From Clostridium facile (GTDB lineage Bacteria; Bacillota; Clostridia; Oscillospirales; Ruminococcaceae), in assembly GCF_014297275.1 (NCBI RefSeq), contig NZ_JACOQK010000001.1, positions 1 to 64,000 on the forward strand: a stretch of DNA of 64,000 bases, given 5' to 3'. This document shows, piece after piece, positions 43,801-52,705 of this stretch. The stretch's first letter is position 1; the number at the start of each line of letters is the position of its first letter. Both the position numbers and the translations under genes were made by a program. Under the pieces are notes generated by a model. That model had not been told where the DNA came from, searched no databases, and worked only from the letters and a program-made list of their open reading frames with translations.

Positions 43801-44718
43801 ATGTACGGAACAATTGATATCGGTTCCAATACCATCCGGATGGTCTTATATTCGATTAAAAATAATCAGCTTTATCCTATGATTAACAAAAAATACACAG
43901 CAGGACTAGCTGGATATATTGATGATAATTCCAATATGAACGAAGAGGGCATTACAAAACTGCTTCGGATTTTAGGAGAATTAAAAGAAATCCTTTCCCA
44001 AATTGAAATAGAAGAAATTTTCCCATTTGCAACAGCGTCTTTACGTGGACGCAACAACGTAAATGAAATCCTTTGTAAGATAAAAGAACAGAGCGGGTTT
44101 GATGTCCGTATTTTAACAGGGGAAGAAGAAGCGATTTTTGATTATAATAGTATTTTACATAGTGGCATTAAAGAGGAAGGGCTTTTAGTTGATGTTGGAG
44201 GTGGAAGTACAGAATTGACATTTTTTCAAAACAAACAGGTGGTTTCGGCACAATCTCTGCCAATTGGTTCGTTAAGTCTGTACAGCCGTTTTGTGGAGCA
44301 GGTTCTTCCAACAGAAAAGGAAATGAAACAGATAAGGAAAGAAGTAAAAAGACAACTAAAAACATTAGAAAACCCACAGGGCAATATCGAAAGTCCTACC
44401 ATATACAGTGTAGGTGGCACTGCTCGTGCTGCGTTAAAATTAATTCGCAGAACAGAAAATAATCAGATAAAAACAATGGAATACTCCAAAAAAGAGCTAC
44501 GGCATGTACTTTCCAATTTGTTGGATAATCCATCTTATATGGTAAAAAATATTCTTGCTGTTGCCCCAGAACGAATCCATACTTTAATTCCAGGAATTGT
44601 TATTTTTGATACAATCGCAAAATACTATGGCAGCACACAATTTGTTACCAGCAAATGCGGTGTTCGGGAGGGCTATATGCTTTCTATGTTAAAAGAAAGG
44701 GGTATTTTAGTTGGGTAA
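43801..44718 (+). CDS. Ppx/GppA-family exopolyphosphatase/pppGpp phosphatase
   Basis: A 305-residue ASKHA-fold phosphatase. The family motifs are GTIDIGSNTIRMVLY (about 3-17), ATASLRGRNN (about 78-87), ILTGEEEA (about 102-109), LLVDVGGGSTELTFF (about 126-140) and YSVGGTARA (about 203-211). It hydrolyses polyphosphate or pppGpp. It overlaps ppk1 by 8 bases, so polyphosphate synthesis and breakdown are co-expressed; this favours the exopolyphosphatase role. The ATG follows TGGAGG. Confidence 0.92.
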   Translation: MYGTIDIGSNTIRMVLYSIKNNQLYPMINKKYTAGLAGYIDDNSNMNEEGITKLLRILGELKEILSQIEIEEIFPFATASLRGRNNVNEILCKIKEQSGFDVRILTGEEEAIFDYNSILHSGIKEEGLLVDVGGGSTELTFFQNKQVVSAQSLPIGSLSLYSRFVEQVLPTEKEMKQIRKEVKRQLKTLENPQGNIESPTIYSVGGTARAALKLIRRTENNQIKTMEYSKKELRHVLSNLLDNPSYMVKNILAVAPERIHTLIPGIVIFDTIAKYYGSTQFVTSKCGVREGYMLSMLKERGILVG

Positions 44719-46837
44719 ATTATATGAAAGAGGATTTACTCAAAATAGGGAACTTTCCTGGTTAAAGTTTAATGACAGGGTATTAAGCGAAGCAATGGAT
44801 GAAACAGTCCCAATTTTGGAACGTCTAAAGTTTATCTCTATTTTTACCAGTAATTTAGATGAGTTTTTTATGATCCGTGTTGGCAGTTTGTTTGATTTGG
44901 CAAATCTAGAAAAGAAAAATATAGATAATAAATCCGGGTTAACGCCAAAGGAACAATTGAGCAGGATTTTTGAAGATGTGAAGCCACTCTACCAAAAACG
45001 GGAACAACTTTTTTATGAAGTAGAAAGCCAACTCCGTCTACATGGGGTTTTTTACTTGAAATATAAAGAATTAGAAGAAAATGAAAAGAAACAGATAAAA
45101 CAATCCTTTAAACTCTCCATTGCCCCTATCCTTTCCCCTCAAATCATTGATACCCACCACCCATTTCCTCATTTAGCAAATAATATTATCTATATCGGTG
45201 TAATGCTCCGACACAAGAAAAAAGAAGTGTTTGGAGTGATTCCTGTTCCCAGCATTTTACCAGATATTTTTTACCTGCCTGGCAGTGACACCAGATATAT
45301 TGGGGTAGAAAATATAATATTAGAATTTGCCGATAAAATTTTTGAGCCATATATCGTAGTAGAAAAGACTGTATTTTGTGTTACCCGGAACGCGGATGTC
45401 AATCCAGATGATGAAGTGTTCGCAGATGAACCAGATTTCCGAAAAAGAATGCAAAAAGTATTAGGGCAGCGTAGAAGGTTGGCGCCTGTAAGGCTGGAAC
45501 TATCCAATTTTGAGAGCGAAAAAATTTCTGCCTATTTGATGGAAAAACTCAAAATCAGTGAAAAACAAATTTATACTACAACATCTCCATTAAAAATGGC
45601 TTATGTATATGAGTTAATTTCAAAATTACCAGAATCAAAAAGAAAGCCTCTTGTTTATCAAGAGTTTACGCCTGTGTGGCCAGGCAATATCAAACAGACA
45701 GAAAGTATGATTCAGCAAGTAGAAAAGTCAGATTTGTTATTGTCTTATCCATACGAAAGCATGGAACCATTTTTAAAACTATTAAAAGAAGCGGCAAATG
45801 ACCCTTCTGTAATATCCATTAAAATTACAATATATCGTTTGGCAAGCAAAGCTAAATTGGTGGAGTATCTTTGTGCGGCAGCGGAGAATGGTAAAAGTGT
45901 TACTGTTTTAATCGAATTGCGAGCAAGGTTTGATGAACAGAATAATATTGACTGGTCGGAACGTTTAGAGGATGCAGGTTGTAATATTATTTATGGGTTT
46001 GATTTTTATAAAGTCCACTCTAAAATATGCCTGATTACAAAGAAAGGACGGAATGGAATCCGGTATCTTACACAGGTGGGTACTGGAAACTACAATGAAA
46101 AAACAGCCAAATTATATACTGACCTTTCCCTTTTAACTTATAATCAAAAGATAGGAGAGGATGCAGCGGAGTTTTTTAAAAATATGTCAATTGCCAATTT
46201 GCAGGGTGAGTACCATGATCTGCTAGTTGCGCCAGTTTCTTTGAAGTCCACAGTGCTTCAGCTTATAGATCAGGAAATTTCCAAAGGGCAGAATGGTAGA
46301 ATTTTTATTAAAATCAATTCCTTGACAGATGCCCAAATCATTGAAAAATTGGCGGAAGCTTCTTGTGCTGGGGTGCAGGTTAAAATGATAATACGTGGCA
46401 TTTGTTGTATTATTCCCGGAATACCAGGAAAAACAGAAAATATCCAGGTTTGCAGCATTGTCGGAAGATATCTGGAACATGCCAGGATTTATTGTTTTGG
46501 ATACGGTACACAAGAACAAATGTATATTTCCTCTGCGGATTTTATGACAAGGAATACCGAAAGAAGGGTAGAGGTTGCTTGTCCGATCTATGATGAAAAG
46601 GTGAGGGCAAAAATCCATGAAATCATAGAGGCGCAAGAGTATGATAACCAGAAAGCACGTGTATTAATGGCGGATGGAAATTACGTAAAAAAATCAACAA
46701 TGCAAGAAATGGTGGATAGCCAACAATTATTGATGGATTATGCAATACAGAATGTGTCGGTTCCAATCACCCAAGAAACTAAAAAACGCCGATTTATCTT
46801 TGGTCAATTGCTGCATAAATGGAGAAAAAATAGGTAA
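44711..46837 (+). CDS. ppk1: Polyphosphate kinase 1
   Basis: A 708-residue PPK1 that polymerises the gamma phosphate of ATP into polyphosphate. The opening FTQNRELSWLKFNDRVLSEA and FISIFTSNLDEFFMIRV are family hallmarks. The active-site histidine motifs are KVHSKICLI (about 436-444) and LEHARIYCFGYG (about 591-602), with IELRARFDEQNNI nearby. The start is TTG overlapping the upstream stop region, with GAAAGGGG about 9 bases before; no in-frame ATG fits the conserved N-terminus. Confidence 0.96.
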   Translation: MGKLYERGFTQNRELSWLKFNDRVLSEAMDETVPILERLKFISIFTSNLDEFFMIRVGSLFDLANLEKKNIDNKSGLTPKEQLSRIFEDVKPLYQKREQLFYEVESQLRLHGVFYLKYKELEENEKKQIKQSFKLSIAPILSPQIIDTHHPFPHLANNIIYIGVMLRHKKKEVFGVIPVPSILPDIFYLPGSDTRYIGVENIILEFADKIFEPYIVVEKTVFCVTRNADVNPDDEVFADEPDFRKRMQKVLGQRRRLAPVRLELSNFESEKISAYLMEKLKISEKQIYTTTSPLKMAYVYELISKLPESKRKPLVYQEFTPVWPGNIKQTESMIQQVEKSDLLLSYPYESMEPFLKLLKEAANDPSVISIKITIYRLASKAKLVEYLCAAAENGKSVTVLIELRARFDEQNNIDWSERLEDAGCNIIYGFDFYKVHSKICLITKKGRNGIRYLTQVGTGNYNEKTAKLYTDLSLLTYNQKIGEDAAEFFKNMSIANLQGEYHDLLVAPVSLKSTVLQLIDQEISKGQNGRIFIKINSLTDAQIIEKLAEASCAGVQVKMIIRGICCIIPGIPGKTENIQVCSIVGRYLEHARIYCFGYGTQEQMYISSADFMTRNTERRVEVACPIYDEKVRAKIHEIIEAQEYDNQKARVLMADGNYVKKSTMQEMVDSQQLLMDYAIQNVSVPITQETKKRRFIFGQLLHKWRKNR

Positions 46838-46873
46838 AAAGAAGCTGGAGAGATTTTTCCGGCTTCTTTTTTA
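46837..46873 (+). terminator. Rho-independent terminator after ppk1
   Basis: AAAAGAAGCTGG pairs with CCGGCTTCTTTT and is followed by TT. Confidence 0.85.
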
Positions 46874-47377
46874 TACAAAATTTTTATTTATCAAAAATTA
46901 ACATGAAACTTTGATATGGTTTTATAGACGTTTATTTTACTGCTATTAAGTAGTCAAATTTTGGTTAGAAGGATTTCTGAAAAGGAGTGAATCAAAAAAT
47001 ATGAGTATGATAAAAAATAGATGTTATAAAATTCGATGGATGGTTAGCAGATGTAATAAATAAAAGATAAAGCCTGCTATATACCTTATTATCTTATCAA
47101 AAAGTATCAGCTGTATTTGGTATCCATACAAAATTTAGATAAAATTATTTTTCAGGGATATAGATTGTTCCGAAATAGCATTCGAAAATAGAGATTTCTT
47201 TTATTGGAAAAAGAGGAAACTGTGTTTTCTCTATATTGTACATACTATATTTGAGATTCTAAATAGGGGAACTCTCTTTTTAATAAACCACTGATGAACT
47301 AAATGAACAGCATTTGCCTTGGAAAGGAATATTTTTCAGAGGATTTATCTCTAAAGCGGGGTTATCGGTGAAATAGA
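46874..47377. other. 500-base gap between converging genes
   Basis: AT-rich. It holds one 20-codon frame (47001-47063, MSMIKNRCYKIRWMVSRCNK) behind an AAGGAGTGA site at 46982-46990, with 10-base spacing. I cannot tell whether it is expressed. Nothing else is recognisable. Confidence 0.35.
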
Positions 47378-47416
47378 AAAAACCAGGAAGTATCTTTATA
47401 AAAATACTTCCTGGTT
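47378..47416 (-). terminator. Rho-independent terminator of the CorC-like gene
   Basis: AACCAGGAAGTAT pairs with ATACTTCCTGGTT; the minus-strand tail is TTTTTTC. Confidence 0.9.
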
Positions 47417-47425
47417 GATAGGCGA

Positions 47426-48307
47426 TTATAATGAATTATTGTTTTCGGAAGATGTGGATAATTTTACTGCACGTACTTTGGCAATATGTCGTTCTTCCAC
47501 CACTAGTACTGTAAATTCCACCTGTTCTATCTGTAAAACAGGATGCTCCCCTTCATTCGGGATACGTCCCAACTGGTCTACAATAAAGCCACCCAATGTA
47601 TCGTAATCCGGATTTTCCTCCACATGAAGGCCTAACACTTCTGCCACATCATCCAGGTCAGCGGAGCCTTCAATGATATAGGTGGTTTCGTTTACTTTTT
47701 TGATTTCCTCTTCTTCGTCATCATATTCGTCCTGAATATCGCCGAAAATAGATTCTACCAAATCTTCCATGGTTACAATACCGGCAGTACCGCCATACTC
47801 ATCTACCACAACGGCAAGGTGTTGCTTTTTCTGGGTAAATTGGGTAAATAAATCCCGGCATTTTGCCGTTTCCGGTACATAGAGCACTTCCCGGATAAAC
47901 TGCTTAATGGTGTACTGTTCAATATCTTCACAGCCAACCAGCGCCAACAGGTCTTTTACATAAATAATACCAACGATGTTGTCAATATCATTTTTATAAA
48001 TTGGGATACGGGAAAAACCGTCGTTTAAAGCGTGGAACACCACATCGTGGATACTATCGTTTTCTTCCAGTGCTATCAGATCTACACGATGGGTCATGAC
48101 ATCTTCTACTGTAGTATCACCAAACTCCAATACGTTGTTAATCATTTCTTTTTGGCTTTTTTCAATGACCCCTTCCTCCTGGCCAGCATCCACCATCATT
48201 AGAATTTCTTCTTCTGTTACATTTTCATACTGGGATTTGGAACCACCAAATAGTTTGGAAAAAAAAGAATTGCCACTTGATTTTGTCGAGCGCCCGTCTG
48301 CGTCCAT
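47426..48307 (-). CDS. CorC/HlyC-family CBS-domain protein without membrane domain
   Basis: A 293-residue cytoplasmic protein resembling CorC rather than the membrane-bound HlyC/CNNM form: the N-terminal DUF21 transmembrane domain is absent. Two CBS domains are at about 65-190 (VEDVMTHRVDLIALEENDSI, FSRIPIYKNDIDNIVGIIYVKDLL, HLAVVVDEYGGTAGIVTMEDLVE). A CorC_HlyC C-terminal domain is at about 205-285 (VLGLHVEENPDYDTLGGFIVDQLG). It is probably a regulatory or accessory protein in divalent cation transport. It is monocistronic. Confidence 0.88.
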   Translation of the reverse strand: MDADGRSTKSSGNSFFSKLFGGSKSQYENVTEEEILMMVDAGQEEGVIEKSQKEMINNVLEFGDTTVEDVMTHRVDLIALEENDSIHDVVFHALNDGFSRIPIYKNDIDNIVGIIYVKDLLALVGCEDIEQYTIKQFIREVLYVPETAKCRDLFTQFTQKKQHLAVVVDEYGGTAGIVTMEDLVESIFGDIQDEYDDEEEEIKKVNETTYIIEGSADLDDVAEVLGLHVEENPDYDTLGGFIVDQLGRIPNEGEHPVLQIEQVEFTVLVVEERHIAKVRAVKLSTSSENNNSL

Positions 48308-48368
48308 AGTATTTCCTTAACTCCTTTATTGCTAAAATTGCTATTTTTAATCCATTTATTTGTTTATT

Positions 48369-48397
48369 ATCATACCCTATTTTAGTGGAAAAGTCAA
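48369..48397 (-). promoter_or_regulatory. Sigma-A promoter of the CorC-like gene
   Basis: Minus strand TTGACT (48397-48392), a 17-base spacer and TATGAT (48374-48369). Confidence 0.65.
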
Positions 48398-48667
48398 TTT
48401 GTTTTAGTTAAACTTGTATGAAATAATTGTTTAAAAATCAACTTGTTCTTAATAGATTGTAATAAAAGTTGATTCATTAAGTTGTATTGTAATTTTTATC
48501 CTTATATTTCAATTTCATGAGATACAATATAGTATTGTAAAAGAATACTTTCTAGTAAGAAGGATAATTTTACATGAAATAACTGTTTTTTCAAAAGGTT
48601 TTTTGTATTTTGCGATAATTCGCTAAAAAAAAACGGAGAATTCCATAATAATATTTGATTATTGCTA

Positions 48668-48696
48668 TTTACAGCAGGTGTGATTAGTGATAAAAT
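48668..48696 (+). promoter_or_regulatory. Sigma-A promoter of nifJ
   Basis: TTTACA (48668-48673), a 17-base spacer and TAAAAT (48691-48696), ~60 bases before the start. The remaining upstream bases 48398-48667 contain only a small GCGA-TAAT-TCGC palindrome (48613-48624). Confidence 0.58.
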
Positions 48697-48758
48697 ACTA
48701 ACGTACGGGTATTCTGACCAAGGATACTATAAAAAGGCTAATTTTAGGAGGATACAAC

Positions 48759-51700
48759 ATGGCTAGAAAAATGAAAACCATGGATGGTAACAATGCTGCT
48801 GCACACGTTTCCTACGCGTATACAGATGTAGCTGCTATCTATCCAATTACCCCTTCTTCCACAATGGCTGAAGTAGCTGATAAATGGGCTACTGAAGGAA
48901 GAAAAAATGTTTTTGGACAAACAGTAAAAATTACTGAAATGCAATCTGAAGCAGGTGCTGCTGGTGCAGTACATGGTTCTTTGGCTGCTGGTGCTTTAAC
49001 TACTACTTTCACTGCTTCCCAAGGCTTGCTGCTGATGATTCCAAATATGTATAAAATGGCTGGTGAAAAATTGCCAGGCGTAATCAACGTTTCCGCACGT
49101 TGTATTTCTACTCACGCTCTGTCCATCTTCGGCGACCACTCTGACGTATATGCTTGCCGTCAAACTGGTTATGCTATGTTGGCAGAAGGTTCTGTACAGG
49201 AAGTTATGGACTTAACCCCTGTTGCCCATCTGGCTGCTTTAGAAGGTAAAGTTCCTTTTGTAAACTTCTTTGATGGTTTTAGAACCTCTCATGAACTTCA
49301 GAAAATCGAAATGTGGGACTATGAAGACCTGAAAGACATGCTGGATATGGATTTGGTTGACGAATTCCGTCGTAACGCTTTAAATCCAAACCACCCTGTA
49401 TTAAAAGGTTCTGCTCAAAACTCCGACGTTTACTTCCAGAACTTTGAAGCTGGCAACACCTATTATGACGCTCTGCCAGATATCGTTGTAAAATACATGA
49501 ACAAAGTAAACGAAAAAATCGGTACAGACTACAAACCATTCAACTATTATGGTGCTCCAGATGCAGAACATGTTATTGTTGCTATGGGTTCTGTTTGTGA
49601 TACAATCGAAGAAACCATCAATGTATTAAATGCTGCTGGCAACAAATACGGTGTAGTAAAAGTTCACCTGTACCGTCCATTCAGCACCAAATACTTGTTA
49701 GATGTTATTCCAGAAACTGTAAAACAAATTTCTGTATTAGACCGTACAAAAGAACCAGGTTCTATTGGTGAACCATTGTACCTGGATGTAGTTGCTGCTC
49801 TGAAAGGCACAAAATTTGAAAACGTTACTGTATTTGGCGGTCGTTATGGTTTGGCTTCCAAAGATACAACACCAGCACAAATCAAAGCTGTATACGAAAA
49901 TACCGAAAAACCACGTTTCACAATCGGTATCAACGACGATGTAACTTACTTGTCCCTGCCAGTAGGCGATCCTCTGGATACTTCCGCTGAAGGTACACAT
50001 AGCTGTAAATTCTGGGGCTTGGGTGCTGACGGTACAGTTGGTGCAAACAAAAACTCCATCAAAATTATCGGTGACCACACTGATATGTATGCTCAGGCTT
50101 ACTTTGCATATGACTCCAAAAAATCCGGTGGTGTTACTGTTTCCCACCTGCGTTTTGGTAAACAGCCAATCAAATCCACTTATTTGATTTCTCAGGCTGA
50201 CTTTGTTGCATGCCATAACCCATCCTACATGAACAAATATGAAATCGTTCAGGATGTTAAACCAGGCGGTACTTTCCTGTTGAACTGTAGCTGGGATATG
50301 GAAGGTTTGGAAAAACACCTGCCAGGTCAAGTAAAAGCATATATTGCGAAAAACAACATCAAATTTTATACCATCGACGGTGTAGCAATTGGTAAAGAAA
50401 TTGGCTTAGGCGGACGTATCAATACCGTTCTCCAGTCCGCATTCTTCAAACTGGCTAATATCATTCCAGAAGAAGATGCTATTAAATATATGAAAGACGC
50501 TGCTACCGCTTCTTACGGCAAAAAAGGTGAAAAAATCGTTAAGATGAACCACGACGCGATTGACAAAGGCGCTACCGCTGTAAAAGAAGTAAAAGTACCA
50601 GCTGAATGGGCAAATGCTGAAAGTGAAGTATTGACCCATACTGTAGAAGGTGAAAACAAAAACCTGGTTGATTTCGTAAACAACATCCTGGAACCAGTAA
50701 ATGGTCAGATTGGTGACAAACTGCCAGTATCTGCGTTTAAAGGCCGTGAAGATGGTACAGTTCCACAGGGTTCTGCTGCTTACGAAAAACGTGGTGTAGC
50801 GGTTGACGTTCCTGTTTGGAATCCAGATAACTGTATCCAATGTAACTTCTGTTCTTATGTATGTCCACACGCTGTTATCCGTCCTGTTGCTATGACAGAA
50901 GAAGAAGCTGCTAACGCTCCAGAAGGAACAAAAGTAGTGGATATGAAAGGTATGCCTGGCTATAAATTTGCTATGACTGTATCTGTATTAGACTGTACAG
51001 GTTGTGGTTCTTGCGCAAACGTATGTCCTGGCTTCAAAGGCGAAAAAGCTCTGACAATGTCCGGTCTGGAAAGCCAGCTGGCTCAACAGAACACCTTTGC
51101 TTATGGCCAAGAACTGCCAGCAAAACAAGAAGTTGTGGATAAATTTAAAGAAACAACTGTAAAAGGCAGCCAGTTCAAACAGCCTCTGCTGGAATTCTCC
51201 GGCGCATGTGCTGGTTGTGGTGAAACACCATATGCGAAAGCGGTTACTCAGCTGTTTGGTGACAGAATGTACATCGCAAACGCTACTGGATGTTCTTCCA
51301 TCTGGGGTGGTTCTTACCCAGCAACTCCTTATACTACAAATAAAGAAGGCAAAGGTCCTGCTTGGGCAAACTCCTTGTTTGAAGATAACGCTGAATTTGG
51401 TTTTGGTATGCACCTGGCTCAAAAAGCTTTGAGAAACCGTTTGATCGAAAAAGTAGAAGCTTTGGCTGAAACTGCTGACGGTGATGTAAAAGCTGCTTGT
51501 GAAGCTTATTTAGCAACCAAAAACAACTCCAAAGATAACGCTGCTGCAACAGACGCATTGGTAGCTGCTTTGGAAAAAGCAAATGTTGGCGAAGATATCC
51601 TGAAAGACAAAGATTACTTGGGCAAAAAATCCATGTGGATCTTTGGTGGTGACGGCTGGGCTTACGATATTGGCTTCGGCGGTGTTGACCACGTTCTGGC

Positions 51701-52292
51701 TTCTGGTGAAGATGTAAACATCATGGTATTTGATACCGAAGTTTACTCCAATACAGGTGGTCAGTCCTCGAAATCTACTCCAACAGGTGCGATTGCTCAA
51801 TTCGCTGCTGGCGGTAAAGAAGTGAAGAAAAAAGACCTGGCTCAAATTGCTATGAGCTATGGCTACGTATATGTTGCTCAGGTTGCTATGGGTGCTGATT
51901 ACAACCAGACCTTAAAAGCAATCTCCGAAGCAGAAGCTTATAACGGTCCTTCTTTGATTATCGCTTATGCTCCATGTATTAACCATGGTATTAAAGGCGG
52001 TATGAGCAAAGCTCAGACAGAAGAAAAGAATGCTGTTGCTGCTGGTTACTGGAATATGTTCCGCTTTAACCCACAAGCAAAAGCAGAAGGCAAAAACCCA
52101 TTGACAGTTGATAGCAAAGCTCCAACTGCTGCTTACAGAGACTTTATTATGAACGAAGTTCGCTACAGTGCTCTGTCCCGTTCTAACCCTGAAAAAGCAG
52201 AAGTTATGTTTGCAAAAGCTGAAAAACAAGCTGCTGACAAATATGCTCATTTGTTAAAATTACAAGAATTATACGGCAACGAAGCTGAATAA
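48759..52292 (+). CDS. nifJ: Pyruvate:ferredoxin (flavodoxin) oxidoreductase
   Basis: A 1177-residue single-chain PFOR converting pyruvate and CoA to acetyl-CoA, CO2 and reduced ferredoxin. The alpha-like region starts MDGNNAAAHVSYAYTDVAAIYPITPSSTM. GRYGLASKDTTPAQIKAVYEN is in domain II, and the gamma-like domain follows. Two [4Fe-4S] motifs lie in CIQCNFCSYVCP (about 694-705) and CTGCGSCANVCP (about 750-761). The thiamine diphosphate region has CAGCGETPYAK (about 824) and GGDGWAYDIGFGG (about 968). Codon use is more biased than in neighbours, as expected for a very highly expressed gene. The ATG follows AGGAGG. Confidence 0.98.
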   Translation: MARKMKTMDGNNAAAHVSYAYTDVAAIYPITPSSTMAEVADKWATEGRKNVFGQTVKITEMQSEAGAAGAVHGSLAAGALTTTFTASQGLLLMIPNMYKMAGEKLPGVINVSARCISTHALSIFGDHSDVYACRQTGYAMLAEGSVQEVMDLTPVAHLAALEGKVPFVNFFDGFRTSHELQKIEMWDYEDLKDMLDMDLVDEFRRNALNPNHPVLKGSAQNSDVYFQNFEAGNTYYDALPDIVVKYMNKVNEKIGTDYKPFNYYGAPDAEHVIVAMGSVCDTIEETINVLNAAGNKYGVVKVHLYRPFSTKYLLDVIPETVKQISVLDRTKEPGSIGEPLYLDVVAALKGTKFENVTVFGGRYGLASKDTTPAQIKAVYENTEKPRFTIGINDDVTYLSLPVGDPLDTSAEGTHSCKFWGLGADGTVGANKNSIKIIGDHTDMYAQAYFAYDSKKSGGVTVSHLRFGKQPIKSTYLISQADFVACHNPSYMNKYEIVQDVKPGGTFLLNCSWDMEGLEKHLPGQVKAYIAKNNIKFYTIDGVAIGKEIGLGGRINTVLQSAFFKLANIIPEEDAIKYMKDAATASYGKKGEKIVKMNHDAIDKGATAVKEVKVPAEWANAESEVLTHTVEGENKNLVDFVNNILEPVNGQIGDKLPVSAFKGREDGTVPQGSAAYEKRGVAVDVPVWNPDNCIQCNFCSYVCPHAVIRPVAMTEEEAANAPEGTKVVDMKGMPGYKFAMTVSVLDCTGCGSCANVCPGFKGEKALTMSGLESQLAQQNTFAYGQELPAKQEVVDKFKETTVKGSQFKQPLLEFSGACAGCGETPYAKAVTQLFGDRMYIANATGCSSIWGGSYPATPYTTNKEGKGPAWANSLFEDNAEFGFGMHLAQKALRNRLIEKVEALAETADGDVKAACEAYLATKNNSKDNAAATDALVAALEKANVGEDILKDKDYLGKKSMWIFGGDGWAYDIGFGGVDHVLASGEDVNIMVFDTEVYSNTGGQSSKSTPTGAIAQFAAGGKEVKKKDLAQIAMSYGYVYVAQVAMGADYNQTLKAISEAEAYNGPSLIIAYAPCINHGIKGGMSKAQTEEKNAVAAGYWNMFRFNPQAKAEGKNPLTVDSKAPTAAYRDFIMNEVRYSALSRSNPEKAEVMFAKAEKQAADKYAHLLKLQELYGNEAE

Positions 52293-52306
52293 TTACTGAT
52301 AAATCA

Positions 52307-52337
52307 AAACCCACGGAATTTTTCCGTGGGTTTTTTA
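52307..52337 (+). terminator. Rho-independent terminator after nifJ
   Basis: AAACCCACGGAA pairs with TTCCGTGGGTTT and continues into TTTT. Confidence 0.93.
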
Positions 52338-52614
52338 ATGAAAGGATAAAAGTGGTTTATCCAGGTTTTTGCAATGAATTATAATAATTTTGGGAATACT
52401 ACTATTGGATAAGGCGTTTTTATAAGAAATAAATTATAGATTAACTGTTAATAATTTAGTTTTATTACAATATTCTGGTAATATTTTTGCAGTGTGATTC
52501 CTTTCACATTCATAAATTTTTACAATTCATTCCATATCAATCAAAATTTAAGCATATTTGCATAAATAAAATATAATTCCTGCATTTTATTAACATTTAT
52601 TTTACGTTTAACTG

Positions 52615-52643
52615 TTGCAGAATATTCCGATATATGGTAAGAT
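52615..52643 (+). promoter_or_regulatory. Sigma-A promoter of pckG
   Basis: TTGCAG (52615-52620), a 17-base spacer and TAAGAT (52638-52643), ~60 bases before the start. The rest of 52338-52614 is AT-rich without recognisable elements. Confidence 0.5.
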
Positions 52644-52705
52644 TGTAATTGTAGAAAATTAGTGTTTTCACTAAGATACAAATTATAAGATAAAGGAGAA
52701 CTAAT

